Assembly (NCBI GenBank): GCA_023014335.1
Contig: JAECYW010000017.1
Location: forward strand, 248,001-312,000
Source of the DNA: Galerina marginata
Lineage: Eukaryota > Basidiomycota > Agaricomycetes > Agaricales > Galerinaceae
DNA: 64,000 nucleotides
Direction of reading: 5' to 3'
Shown here one piece after another: positions 21,305-32,615 of this stretch. The notes beneath the pieces were generated by a model. That model was not told where the DNA came from and did no database searches. It saw nothing but the letters and a program-made list of their open reading frames with translations. Position 1 is the first letter of the stretch; every line of letters begins with the position of its first letter. A program made the translations under genes and the position numbers.

Positions 21305-23159
21305 AAACATTGGCTAACGTCGTTACTCCGCGAGCGATAACAATCGCCGCAGCTATAGGTGTAGCAAACAGAAGTAATGATCTGTACTAGAGGAAGGGGG
21401 CATCAATGAGGTATCAGACGTAGATAGTATTAACTCTCTTACTGCCAAAGCAAGCCACGGCTTCAAGCATGTTTATAAGTTCACTGACAGGTAAACATGA
21501 AGGAGCATACCCATTCCAATACACGGTGCAATGAAGGTCGTTGCAAAATGGATAGTTAGGCCGTCTTTGGATTCATATCTAGCCCATCCTCAAAGGGAAT
21601 ACAACGAAGGCTTACAACTACAGAGATTGAAAGGCGGATAAGTTGCGCGGTTATAACATCCCAAATCATGTACTCACATGAGTAATCCAGCAGGGACAGT
21701 AATGGCGCCGGTCCATATCCCTTGCAGACGAACTTCAGCCGGCGCGGTTTCTCCGTGTTTAAGCGCCCGTCGCCGAGCGCGAGCCATCATGGCGTCGGTA
21801 ACAGGACCGGAAAGGAGTTCGCCCAAAGAACTAAAGTTTTCCAGGTAAGTTCAGTTATTATTGGAATGTCAGCACTGACGCTCCAACCAAGAGGCTGACT
21901 CCGTTGGCCAAACTGGTATGCCTGTCAGCGAAAGGCGCCGGGAGATGGTAGAAGACTTGCCCGTTGCGGACGGTGTTGAAATGATATATTTCGGTGAAGA
22001 GCGTTGCTAGAGTCAGGGCAGGTTCAATAGACGCAAACCCGTAAGTCACAGCACTGAAGATGTCATGTCAAATGCTTAGAGTAGAGATTAGCTGAAAGGC
22101 TTACTAATATAAAGCAGGAAAGGTAACAGAGGGATATTTAAGCATGCTGAGTGGTTTCACTACAAAATCAGTAGCCTTGATTTGACGTGAAGGCGGCCGA
22201 TCAAGGTCCCAGAACCAGAGACGGTGTGCATAATCCTTCAAGCTGATTGATGGCAGTTCATAGACCACTCCTGAGATCGGCAAGTCTCCCTTTTCATCAA
22301 ATTTCTCGTGTCCAACAATCTTCTCGTCCGTGTCATCTGCCTCTGGCCTATCGAAGAGAGTTTCTGGCATAAAGAGGAGAGCGACGATGAACATCACGCC
22401 GTTCAGAATGGCTCCAACCCAGAAACACCACCGCCAGCCTCGATCTCGTGCTACATACCCGCCGACCTGAATACACAAGTCATATTTGACGGCAGACCGA
22501 TACATGGGGAGAGGACATACAATCGGGGCCAAATGAGCGCCATTTGTGAGCATGAGAGTAAATATTCCCATAGCCTTGCCTCTTTCATGCATGAAAAATA
22601 GGTCTACGACAGTTCCCGCACCCAACCCAAGTGCCGCCGAAGGACCGAATCCATTGAAGGCTCGAGCAACGACGAGCGTGCCGAACGATTTTGCGTTTGC
22701 GGATCCAACTGCAGAGGCGAAGCCAATGAGAACAGATAAAAGATATGCTGGCCTTCGCCCGTACACATTTGCGAATGGTGTGAAAAGGAGAGGTCCCAAA
22801 GCGCTCGTGCCGATGGCGACCGTGGTTTGGTATGTCGCTGTTACATGGGCAATGTTAAATTCATCGGCAAGTGGGACGACTGCTGGGTTGATAATTGCGA
22901 CATTCAGTGTAGCAAGAAAGGCCAAGCAACAGACTTGGGCAAGAATAGAGTACTTCAGCCACTGTGGAAACCAATACGTTTAGTGAGTATGAAGATCTCA
23001 GGTCGGAATAAGAAAAGCAGAAGAAACCTTGGGGTAGTTCAATGGATCGAATGGAGAGTTTGTTGGTTGCGGGATCAAAGGAAGGCCAGTGTGGTCGAGC
23101 TTCATTAATTCCGAAAGAGAGGCGGCCTGCTCTTGATCAGCGGTGGTTCCTTCAGTCAT
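21305..23159 (-). CDS. MFS transporter (DHA1-like), 3' end apparently decayed
   Basis: The likely start is the ATG at 23159 (MTEGTTADQEQ). After PFDPLNYPK an intron joins to WLKYSILAQVCCLAFLATL, the first membrane helix. Then come the YGRRPAYLL signature loop, GFASAVGS and further helices to FPALYYA. Later exons give TYGFASIEPALTLATLF, LANGVSLLVGAS and LGELLSGPVTDAMM. One intron near 21,940-21,890 uses a GC donor (GCAAGT). After AGLL near 21,678 the remaining helices (WARYESKDGLTIHFATTF near 21,560; ATPIAAAIVIARG near 21,340) are recognisable but cannot be joined in frame: stops and an unspliceable gap intervene. Either the C-terminus is pseudogenised or my splicing is wrong. In the family: proton-coupled drug or toxicant export; substrate unknown. 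Confidence 0.75.
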
Positions 23160-23726
23160 CTCAATGTCGGTCGATGTGGTAGTCGAGAAAGCGAGGGAGG
23201 GTGTGATTGGGTGGCTTTTGCGTTTACAGAACCGTGCCCGACACGATAATCTCACGTTGGCTGTGAACTTTGTACCAAGGTTGGGATTCTACCCTCCGAA
23301 TCTCCAGCCGATGGAGTGGTCCTATATCCAATGAGTTTGAATTTGTGAAATTCATAATGGAATTGCAACTCTCGAGGGCCAATGAAAAGCGTTATGTAAA
23401 TCACAGTTTCCTCGCTTTTGTAGAAGGGCGAAGATTGGAGGCGGACGTCGAGCATTGTCGTGGATGAGAAAGGGATGCAGTGTGCTCGGTCCGGGATTAC
23501 CAAATTTGCCCACCACGACACGGTCAGGTGATGTGCGCACCTCTGTACAGCTCTGTACTTACTACTTTCAAAACGGCTGCAGGACTCGGAGGCTTCAGCC
23601 TCAGGACCTTTGGAAATAGCCTACATACTTCATGCTGGCTTGTTTTCTTGTAGAACTCCCGGAGACCCTTCAAGTTTGTGTAACTTTGCTCGTATTGTCT
23701 TACTACCTAGTGCTCTCGTTCCAATC

Positions 23727-24669
23727 TCATTCCCACCATCCCAACTCATCCCCAACATCCACTGCCGGCTCGGGCACGGGAAACTCTTCCTGGACTGCTC
23801 CGTAGCCCTCTTCCATTGCACGGATAGCTTTCAGCTCCGTCTGGAACTCTTTCTCGATCTCCAAGCGGACTACGATCTGCGCCATGTTTTTTGCTTTAGA
23901 ACCGAATTTGTGGCGTATTTCCTGCTCTCGGATTCGAAGTAAGCTGAGAGCAGTTAAGCCATGCGGGTCTCAGTTGACCTCTAGGATGATGGCCTCGGCA
24001 TTCGAGATCGTATCATCCCTCTGGACAAGCTCCTGGTATCCTTGAATTATCCAAATTCCGATTTTTAGTTGCCTCCCAAGTAATATCTTTTCGAACGCAT
24101 CGAGCGCATGTCGCGTCGTCATCAGCTCGGATATCGCGGCCTTTCTCAAGGGTAAGAAGTACCACTCCGTGGATGTCTTCAATATCGAAATCCACTGGGA
24201 CTTCGTGAACGATATATCTTCGGCTGCATCGCTGTAAAATTTCCAATAATCTTTTGAGAATGGTTCACACAATTGGGCAAGGATGGTTGTACAAGGAAAT
24301 TATATCTCACCGCGGGTATAGTATTTTCAAAAGGTTACGAAAATCTTCAGCTTTTATGGTAGTGGGTAGCATAATTGGATTTTTAGGACTTTCGCCTTCT
24401 AAGTCATCTTTCCGCTCTCCCTGTGGGAGTGTAAACATAGTGCAGAAAACTTCAGAACCTCTGATGAGTGGCTCTGATGGAACTCGGAAGATGGTGTTCT
24501 CTGCCTTCGGGAAAAGGAAAAGTTCACATAAGCCATCAGTTTGCCTCTATTACTCTCACTGACGTACTTGCAAAACGATATAGTCCCCTCCGAAGTAGAA
24601 ATCGGGATCAAGTGTTGCCTCAATCGTTATATGTAAATTATCCTGATCAGGATCCTGCTGCAGGGCCAT
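23727..24669 (-). pseudogene. BTB/POZ domain protein interrupted by an in-frame TGA
   Basis: The ATG at 24669 opens MALQQDPDQDNLHITIEATL. After an intron comes the BTB fold: AENTIFRVPSEPLIRGSEVF, CTMFTLPQGE, then NPIMLPTTIKAEDFRNLLKILYPR. A second intron joins to DAAEDISFTKSQWISILKTS and EWYFLPLRKAAISEL, the standard continuation in fungal BTB proteins. A TGA at 23970-23972 follows LEVN where a Trp (TGG) would be expected. Beyond it the same frame stays open for 81 codons, with a helical, charged tail (LLRIREQEIRHKFG, IEKEFQTELKAIRAMEE) ending at 23727. No spliceable intron removes the TGA in frame. It is therefore either a recent nonsense allele or a readthrough gene. It would otherwise be a normal, about 270-residue, BTB protein. 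Confidence 0.7.
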
Positions 24670-25277
24670 TGGACTCGAGAATTTTACGAGAGAGGGTGTC
24701 GAAAGGCGTTTGAAAAGAGATGAAGGAAAGAAGAAAAGATTGGGCAGAGACAAGTCAAGTTATCGATGAGAAATAGGCGCCTAAGGCCCATGAGGCATAT
24801 TGGTCTCGTGACAGATTAAATTTTGGCAAGAATCATAAGACAACGAACACGTTTTGCAAAAAAAGCAGCATAAAAGAAGTTGATATCTTTAATCCCTGCT
24901 TGAGGCTCACTAACATTTATTTATTCACCATGCGGTCCATGCCACTGATGCCAGTCACAACTGCATGGTGTTCCCCTATAAATTGACAATACTCAGGTCG
25001 GATGGTCGCAACCTAGTACATAGCCGAGTTTTAATAGCTCTAGATAACTGGTATTCTTGTTTCTGTAGTCACGGTCGTGCACAGCACTGGAAGTGAAATC
25101 GCCAAGTCAAGTTAGGGGTGTTTAGTATGTTGCCGTTTTGGGTAAATAATCAGGTCGCTCACGTGATCTACCCTTCCCTCGACGTGGACGTTGGCGGTGG
25201 GGTCCACGAAACATCGTTATTTGAATTTCTTTCATCTCTGCAACGGAATAGAGGACTAGTCGAAGGGCGCGGCTACG
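24670..25277. promoter_or_regulatory. Divergent promoter between BTB gene and glucosidase II
   Basis: The genes diverge from here. It contains A/T-rich tracts near 24,840-24,880 and 25,030, and no coding exon. It probably carries both promoters. Confidence 0.4.
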
Positions 25278-28200
25278 ATGCGGTCCTGGTCTCTCTCTGG
25301 AGTTATCGCTCTCCTCCTTATCAACGAATCCCTGGCGTTCAAAGCGCACGACTTTAAAATATGTTCTCAGTCGGGATTCTGTAGACGTGGTCGTGCTCTC
25401 TCAGCGCGTGCAAAAGAAGCCAAAGCATCTTGGGTCTCACCTTACTCAGTGGACCCAACCTCGATCAATATCTCTGCCAACCAGGCCATATTGACGGCCG
25501 CTGTGAAGTCTTCTCTCTACCCTGATATCAATTTCGGGTTGGAGGTGCGCATACAGGATGACGGTGTTGCCAGGGTACGGATGGACGAAGTAGGAGGTAT
25601 TCGGAAACGGTATGACGAGGCTGCGGCTTGGGCGTTGATCAAGGAACCAGTCGTCAGCACAGACATCAAGTGGACAGCTGGAAAGAAAGACACACGAGCC
25701 GTCTACGGGGAGAAAAAGGATATTGAAGTCGTTGTTGAACATCAACCCTTGCGCATTACTCTACTCCGCAAAGGGAAGGAACAAATTGTTATCAACGGCC
25801 AGGGTCTTCTGCACATGGAACATTTCCGCACCAAAATCGAGGCTCCAACCACTACAGAGGAACCAGCAGCTGTAGAAGGAGAAGGCGCTGAGAACGAAGG
25901 CCAAAGCCAGACCGTGCTCAAGGTCGAGAACCCTCTTGCTTGGTTTGAGGGCGAAGAAGAAGATGACCTTTGGGAAGAGACCTTCTCGTCGTGGACAGAT
26001 TCAAAGCCAAAAGGTATGAGAGGTCCATTTAAAGATTATCTATGATACTAACTAATAGTACTCATAGGCCCAGAGTCTCTATCTCTTGACATCAACTTCC
26101 CTAACCACGGAACAGTTTATGGCATACCACAACACGCTACCCGTCTCGCTCTACCCTCTACAGCCGGCGAGGACCCCACCTTCACAGACCCTTACCGACT
26201 CTACAATGCCGATGTCTTCGAATACCTTGCATCCTCTCCCGTGTCTCTCTATGGCTCTATCCCCTTGATGCATGCACACTCAACCGATTCCACAGTCGCC
26301 GTCTTCCACTTAGTCGGTTCCGAAACATGGATCGACGTGTCCCACTCCTCCGACAAATCCACCGAAACCCACTGGATCTCTGAATCCGGTATCCTGGACA
26401 CATTCCTTCTTCCAGGTCCAACCGCCGAAGACGTTTTCAGGCAGTATGCCAGGCTTACGGGTACACCAGTGATGCCTGCTCAGTGGAGTTTGGGGTACCA
26501 CCAGTGCCGCTGGAATTACGTGAGCTCAGACGATGTTCGAACGGTCCAAAAGAGGTTCGATCAAGATGATATGCCAGTGGATGTCTTCTGGCTTGATATC
26601 GAGTACTCTGAAGATCATAAATACTTCATGTGGAAGGAAAAGACTTTCCCTGATCCTGTTGAAATGACAAACGACGTGGCTGCCTCAGGACGAAAGGTCA
26701 GTATACATCAATGGTCCGCGACTCTCACGACTAATGTATTTCCGTTCAGATGGTTGTCATTGTTGACCCCCATTTGAAGCGCGAGGACAATTACCCCGCC
26801 TTCAAGCAAGCCTCAGAACTCGGTATCCTTGTAAAACCTAAATCCGGCGAAGGAGAATACGAAGGATGGTGCTGGCCCGGCAGTAGCTCCTGGACCGATT
26901 TCTTCAACCCTGCATCCTGGGATTGGTGGAAAACCATCTTCACACCCAAGGAGATCAAAGACAAGTGGACATGGACCAAGAGTACTACTGATGTTCATAT
27001 TTGGAATGATATGAATGAGGTATTTTCTTTTCTATTATACAGTGGCAGCTATCTAATTAAATGGGAATTAGCCTTCGGTTTTCAATGGACCTGAAATTAC
27101 AATGCCAAAGGACAATATCCATTATGGCGGTTGGGAACATCGTGATGTCCATAATATCAACGGAATGCTCTTCGTACGTTCTTTCCAATTTAGGTCTTCA
27201 TCTGAAATAATAAAGCATTCTCCCTTCAGTCAAACCTGACCTACCAGGCAGTTGCTGCACGAACCGACCCTCCTGAAAGGCCTTTCGTCCTCACCCGCGC
27301 CTTCTTCGCAGGCTCGCAGCGTTTTGGCGCAATGTGGACGGGAGATAATCTCGGTACTTGGGACCACATGGCCGTCGGAGTGAAGATGGTACTGGCGAAC
27401 GGTCTTGGAGGCTTGAGCTTCGCTGGCTGTATGTACCCGCCTCTTCTTTCTTCTGTCCAACTTTCTGATGGTCTTGCGATGTACAGCTGATGTTGGTGGA
27501 TTCTTTGGAAACCCAGAACCTGAGATGCTGGTGCGTTGGTACCAAGTTGGCGCCTTTGCGCCGTTCTTCCGAGCGCATGCGCATATCGATACGAAGCGCC
27601 GCGAGCCCTTCCTGTTAGATGAGCCTTACAAGACCATCGTTAAGGACATTCTTCGTCTGCGTTATACGCTACTTCCAGTGTGGTACACGGCATTCCGGGA
27701 GACGTCAGTTACTGGCATGCCCATCTTGAGGTGATTTCCTTTTCTCCACAAAATTAGTATTTTCCTGACCCCATGGATTCATGGCAGGCCACAATTTATT
27801 ATGTTCCCTAAGGACAAGACTGGATTTACCATGGATGACCAGTATTACATCGGATCATCTGGGCTGCTCGTAAAGCCAGTCACCGCGAAGGATGTCACGG
27901 AATCTAAAGTGTATCTTGCCGAGGATCAGGTATGCTACTGGCTGATCGTCATATTGAAAGAACGGCTGACCAAAATGGTTCAGGTTTATTACGATTATTT
28001 CTCCAACGCCGTCTATCGAGGCTCAGCCAAAGGAAAGGAGGTTACGGTACCTTCTGCTCTCCACCAGTTCCCTCTTTTCCTGAGGGGCGGTTCCATTCTC
28101 GCCACCCGCGAACGCCCAAGGCGGTCATCTTCACTCATGAAGCGCGATCCCTTCACTCTCAAAGTGGCCCTCAGCAAAGTCGGCACCGCACGTGGAGAGC

Positions 28201-28598
28201 TCTACCTCGACGACGGGGTTTCCTACAAACACACCCAAGGAGACTTTATCTGGCGCGAATTTACTGCCGACAAGGCTGGGAAGAAGGGCTTGAAAATTTC
28301 TAGCACGGACCTCGCTGCTGCCAAGCCGGACGAGGCTGTCGATGGTGTCGCCCTTGCATCCTATAACCCTGCGAACGACTTTGTGAAAAGCGTCGAGGAT
28401 GTGAGAGTCGAGAAGGTGGTTATACTCGGTTTGAGCAGTAAGCCGACGAGCGTGAAAGTTGAGGGTGGAAACGAGCTTGTCTGGGAATTCACCCCTGGCG
28501 TAGCCTCCAGCGAGAAGAAGGGAGGTAATGCTAGTGTCTTAGTTATTAAAGATCCGAAAGTGTTGATCAGGAAGGATTGGACTATCATCGTCCAATAG
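25278..28598 (+). CDS. GLS2: Glucosidase II alpha subunit (GH31)
   Basis: This large multi-exon gene starts with an ATG at 25278 and a signal peptide ([20 protein letters not shown]). The N-terminal beta-sandwich carries an acidic insert ([13 protein letters not shown]). The GH31 barrel follows, with [20 protein letters not shown], the catalytic nucleophile block WNDMNEP (near 27,000, split from its proline by an intron) and the acid/base block [13 protein letters not shown]. The C-terminal strands run through YLDDGVSY and end at a TAG at 28596. The enzyme trims the inner glucoses from N-glycans in the ER, with the beta subunit supplying HDEL retrieval. Length is about 950 residues, normal for the family. 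All key motifs are present, so it is probably active. Confidence 0.95.
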
Positions 28599-28889
28599 AT
28601 TGCCTCCTGGTCGGAAGACATGTACACAATTAATTTATCCAAAATGGTACCGGAAATTTTTGAGTGGGGCACATTCTACGTTTTGTTTACATTGTTTACA
28701 TTTCTACATCCGCCTTCGTCTAAGACTCAGGACTAATGCCTCGGCGGAGTGTGCTAACAAACATGTGCTAAAAGGATAAATGGTAGAATGGGAAAAAAAA
28801 AGCTTGGAGATTTTTGTCAACAAGCCTAAAAAAAACCATAACGTGCCATCAAATCCTCAACATATAACCCAAACGAAGATGAACTGAAA
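28599..28889. other. Convergent 3' regions
   Basis: This carries terminator-proximal A-rich runs (gggaaaaaaaaagc near 28,793) between two converging genes. Confidence 0.4.
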
Positions 28890-29611
28890 CTACTGCTGAG
28901 GGAACATTGCGTCTATGTCGGGTGCCAGTGTGTGAGGTATGAACATTCGGTCCATGGAGTCGGTGAGACTCAGAGACTCTTGGACAAGCAGAGATCGCAC
29001 GGTTAATGAAGCCACAGAGAGGGCATGGACAGTATCGGTGGCCACAGAACATTGGGCTTCGAGTGATATCAAGTGAGCTGTGATATCGTTGAGTGCCTTC
29101 AGCCTGCAACTGAGCTGTTCTTGCCGCTTGTTGAGGTCATTCATGATGTCGCAAAGTCGGCGGTCTTTACGTTCGAGGCGAAAGCGTGCACACTCTGCAT
29201 TTGTAGTGGGCAGACGTCGACAGTTGGGAAAGATACGCAGCTTCCGAATTCTTTTGTCTAATGAATGTGGTTTCAGGGTGATAATGGTGGGCGGAAGGGA
29301 AGGGCCTCGAAAAGGTGGTAGCTTCAAAGGCGTGGGGCACCACTGCATTATAGTGAGGGAGGGATTTTCGATGAGCAATTGGGTGAAAGTAGTAAAATGG
29401 GGGCCGGGGGGTGATGTTGTGGTGACGTGGCGCGGCAATGTGTGCGTTGTAGTCGATGGTATTCGTCCAAACCTCACCAGAACAGTGTCTGATGGTACTG
29501 AGCGTCGATTAACGACAAGACGGCGAGTGCCCGAAGCTCGACGTGAGCCGGAACAGCGCAACGACCAGCAGCAAACGCGCCGGGGGCACGGGATGGTGGT
29601 GGTTGTTTCAT
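28890..29611 (-). CDS. Hypothetical protein with coiled-coil C-terminus
   Basis: Tentative two-exon gene. The ATG at 29611 gives a Pro/Ala-rich start (MKQPPPSRAPGAFAAG) and ends near LFW at a GTGAGG donor. The second exon encodes a basic stretch (AECARFRLERKDRR) running into a leucine-rich coiled coil (LNKRQEQLSCRLKALNDITAHLISLEAQ) and a hydrophilic tail to the TAG at 28890. The basic patch ahead of a leucine heptad resembles bZIP order, but the invariant Asn and Arg pattern is not clear. I leave the family open. The exact intron acceptor is not settled. Confidence 0.45.
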
Positions 29612-29983
29612 CACATTTTGACTAATACTATATAGCAACAAGAAAGACAAAAAGACAACTTTATACATAGAAATTGCGAGCCACGGTAAAATAAACAATC
29701 GTGGCGCGGATGATTGATGATGATGACGACCATGCGGCAAGAACAAAGAAGTAGAAGAGGGAGGAGCGCTACCTAAAAATCCACAGTGTATGTATTGAGC
29801 CATGGGATGCTTCACTATATATATTCACAAACTACTTAATGCAGAGGAGAAGGTCCACAAAAGGCCCAAGATACGATGAGAATTGGACGCTGAACAAGGA
29901 TACAGACGTGGTTAGTGTTAAGAGAAGTACATACAGATGAAGAGAGAAAGCGAAGAGCTTGAGATAATAATGCAGATTGGGTT

Positions 29984-31999
29984 TCACCATAGCGGAGAGT
30001 GCTTCGCCCTGTATGCGGGCATGTTCATGTTTGTGGGCGTCGACGTGAGCGGCGCCGCGGGCTTCATCGACGCCGTGCGGCCAGGCATCAGCGGTGGTGC
30101 CATGAACGGCGCCACGGGCATGGTACCAACCGCAGGGGCTACGTGCGCTGTGTGCATGGGCATCCCCATAGGGTAGGTGGGAACCTGCATGAACGCTGCA
30201 GCGTACGGAGACGGCATCGCAATCGCCGGATAAGCAGGGAAGAAATAAGGAAACGCGGCTGGGGGTGGGACCATGTGCTGTGGGTGGTGCGGTGACATCG
30301 CGGTGGGCGAGAGCTGTGGATAACATGGCGAGGATGCGCTGAACGGTTGCTGGAGATGCGAGGATGAGGATGAGGATGAGATGGACGTGCGGGAGCCGTG
30401 GTGTTGGTGATGCTGGTGCTGGACAGAGGATTTCTTTCTGTTGTGGGTGTGGGGTTGGGATGCCTTTGGCTTCTTTTGGGGCTCTGGTGGTGAGACGGTG
30501 CTGCTTTCGACCCAGCCGTCGTTTGTTACCAGAGCGGGAGGCGTCTGAGGGGATGGAGACGGCGACGGCGATGAGGATACGTTCCTTGACAGTCCTGAGC
30601 TCGTTTCTGAGGCTATGGCTTCTCTAAGGTCTCCAGAAGAAGAGGAGTCCGTCCGACGCCTGGTCAGTGCCCGGAACAATTCACGGGCCCTTGTTGACTT
30701 CTGGTTGGGGGAGGAGGCAGCTGGCTGAACGACGTCGATCCACCCGTCGTCATCGTCACAAGAAGGGCTCGATAGCCTTGAAAGTCGGTCACCTCCGTCC
30801 TCAGATACACTAAGCCGAGGTGTGATGAAGTTTGACTCATCGCATATGGGACTGGGGCTATGGCTTGCGTATTTAGGAGAAATCGGATTCAAGTGCAAAG
30901 GGTGGCCAGTACCACCATCTTCTGGAGCAAGTTGAGAACGGATACGATCCACGATTTCACGAGTCCTGGATTTGCGAGTGCGGTTGCGCTGAGGGGGTTC
31001 CTGAAGGAATGGGGGCAAAAGGTCCCCAGAATTGTCGACCTGGATTTCGGTAAAGAAGCCCTGGTCGTCCTTCTTGATCTTGACAGCAGGAGCAAGAGGT
31101 GTGGGGTTCAAAGTTGGGAAAGTGAAGTTGGCAAATGAAGCGGGGGGTGAGTGGACATCTGGACGTGACTTTGGATCATCGGCTAATGAAGGGAAATGAA
31201 CTGGTTCTTCGTTTAGTTGGGAACAAAAAGTGGGCACGAATGAAGAAGCCGAAGCGTTCAGAGACCTGCTCGGTGAAAGATGAAGTGAGGGACCGCTGCT
31301 CTCATCGAGGCTTCCAGCTGGTGAGACATCTTTGACCATAACATCATTGAAGGATGATTTCGCCTTCGGTGTGGATGGCATAGGAATAGAATCGATGGAA
31401 CCTTCGGAACGGGTCATGTCAATGCTTGACAGAGATGAAGTAGAATGGCTGAGGTCACCATAAGACGAAATAGAACCTATGAAAGAACTTTCCATAGATT
31501 CATCGCTGTCTGTTGTATTTTCAAAAGCGGGGCCATTCATCAACTCTTCGGAGAGATTATTCCACCTTTCCCTTCCAGCCTGGAGGTCATTTTCGTCAAT
31601 GTCAACACTCAGGTCGACCTTTGGGTCCGAATATAATCCAAGATCCGGAAAGATGGTGAAATAAAAGCCTACGTCCTTCTCGTACTCCATGACGACCTCC
31701 ATGGCACCTTTCACTCCAACTAGATCCAAATTCAATGAGTCTTCCTCGTCTCCAACACCTGCTTCTCTACTCGATGCTCTCAGCGGAGGGCTCATGGGCG
31801 ACCGTTCAGAGCCTCGCTTGGATATGATACCCGCAAAGAGCGACCCCTGGTATTGTCGCCGGGGCAGTTTGTTTTGACCTTGGCCCTGCTTCGAGTTGTA
31901 TGACCATGATACAGCCTTGAAAGAAGTCCACCACCACTTGACGGGAATGATCTCCCAATCATCCTCCTCCTCAACATATCTGTCGAGATGGAACTTCAT
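29984..31999 (-). CDS. Large intrinsically disordered hypothetical protein
   Basis: This intronless 671-codon gene has a true ATG at 31999. The N-terminus is folded-looking (HLDRYVEEEDDWEIIPVKWWWTSF), and an acidic aromatic stretch (EYEKDVGFYFTIFPDLGLY) follows near residue 110. The rest is dominated by Ser, Pro and charged runs, with a His-rich block (QHQHHQHHGS) and a Met/Pro/Ala-rich end. No enzymatic motif is seen. Repeated SP and TP dipeptides suggest regulation by phosphorylation. The gene is long and open, so it is very probably real. The function is unknown; a signalling or scaffold protein is conceivable. Confidence 0.75.
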   Translation of the reverse strand: MKFHLDRYVEEEDDWEIIPVKWWWTSFKAVSWSYNSKQGQGQNKLPRRQYQGSLFAGIISKRGSERSPMSPPLRASSREAGVGDEEDSLNLDLVGVKGAMEVVMEYEKDVGFYFTIFPDLGLYSDPKVDLSVDIDENDLQAGRERWNNLSEELMNGPAFENTTDSDESMESSFIGSISSYGDLSHSTSSLSSIDMTRSEGSIDSIPMPSTPKAKSSFNDVMVKDVSPAGSLDESSGPSLHLSPSRSLNASASSFVPTFCSQLNEEPVHFPSLADDPKSRPDVHSPPASFANFTFPTLNPTPLAPAVKIKKDDQGFFTEIQVDNSGDLLPPFLQEPPQRNRTRKSRTREIVDRIRSQLAPEDGGTGHPLHLNPISPKYASHSPSPICDESNFITPRLSVSEDGGDRLSRLSSPSCDDDDGWIDVVQPAASSPNQKSTRARELFRALTRRRTDSSSSGDLREAIASETSSGLSRNVSSSPSPSPSPQTPPALVTNDGWVESSTVSPPEPQKKPKASQPHTHNRKKSSVQHQHHQHHGSRTSISSSSSSSHLQQPFSASSPCYPQLSPTAMSPHHPQHMVPPPAAFPYFFPAYPAIAMPSPYAAAFMQVPTYPMGMPMHTAHVAPAVGTMPVAPFMAPPLMPGRTASMKPAAPLTSTPTNMNMPAYRAKHSPLW

Positions 32000-32403
32000 G
32001 AATTAGGTAGAGGTATCCTTCAGTCGTATCTGAAATTTTGTCAAAAGCGACCGCCCGTCAGAAGCAAGTCAACAGGATAAAACAACTGCAGGCTTACGAA
32101 GTGGCCACCAAGTCTGAGGAAGCAAAACAACTTGGTGAGGCCTTCACAGAGGACCAGGACAGAAATAAAGCTGTTCCAGTAAGAGAGATGTAGTAGAAAG
32201 CAAGAGATAAAAATCGATTACAACATGTGTTCGGCGTTGTCTAAAGAAAGGACAAAAAGCTTCACTGATTCAGTCCTTGGTGGGCAAGTCACAAAGAGTC
32301 ACATTTCACATTATTTTCTCAGAGTCATCTTTCTTCTAACTACCGCGACGAGAAAGGGGTTTACTTCACAGTCTGCACCTCATGCACTGGGCGCAATAAC
32401 GAT
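32000..32403. other. Upstream region of the disordered protein
   Basis: No gene is supported. Only short frames are present. Confidence 0.4.
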
Positions 32404-32596
32404 TTTTCGAAGGTGAAAAATACGATACTCATCTATTAAAAAATTATGACTGATCGAATTCCATAAATGTATTACCTTATGGAGTACCGAAAAAATATAT
32501 GGAGTACCGACGGTACTCCATAAGGTAATATATTTTTGAGTTTCAAACAGTCATAATTTTCTAATGAATGAGAATCGTATTTTTAGAGTTCGAAAA
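32404..32596. repeat. Fold-back palindrome (MITE-like)
   Basis: Two arms of about 86 bp (32404-32489 and 32511-32596) are inverted copies at roughly 70-75% identity. The core 19 bp (ATTACCTTATGGAGTACCG) is perfect. The 21-nt centre holds a second copy of TATGGAGTACCG, so two hairpins can compete for the right arm. It lies 20 bp beyond the 3' end of the next gene. No transposase is present. It could be a non-autonomous DNA element, but I could not identify a target duplication. Confidence 0.75.
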
Positions 32597-32615
32597 GCAC
32601 CTTTTGCGCGTAGTG

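Noticed and set aside
28890..29611. bZIP transcription factor
   Set aside because: A basic patch precedes a leucine-rich helix, but the invariant bZIP residues are not clear enough.
29080..29625. Plus-strand open frame of about 181 codons
   Set aside because: Arg-rich, no start context, overlaps the minus-strand coiled-coil gene. Likely a shadow.
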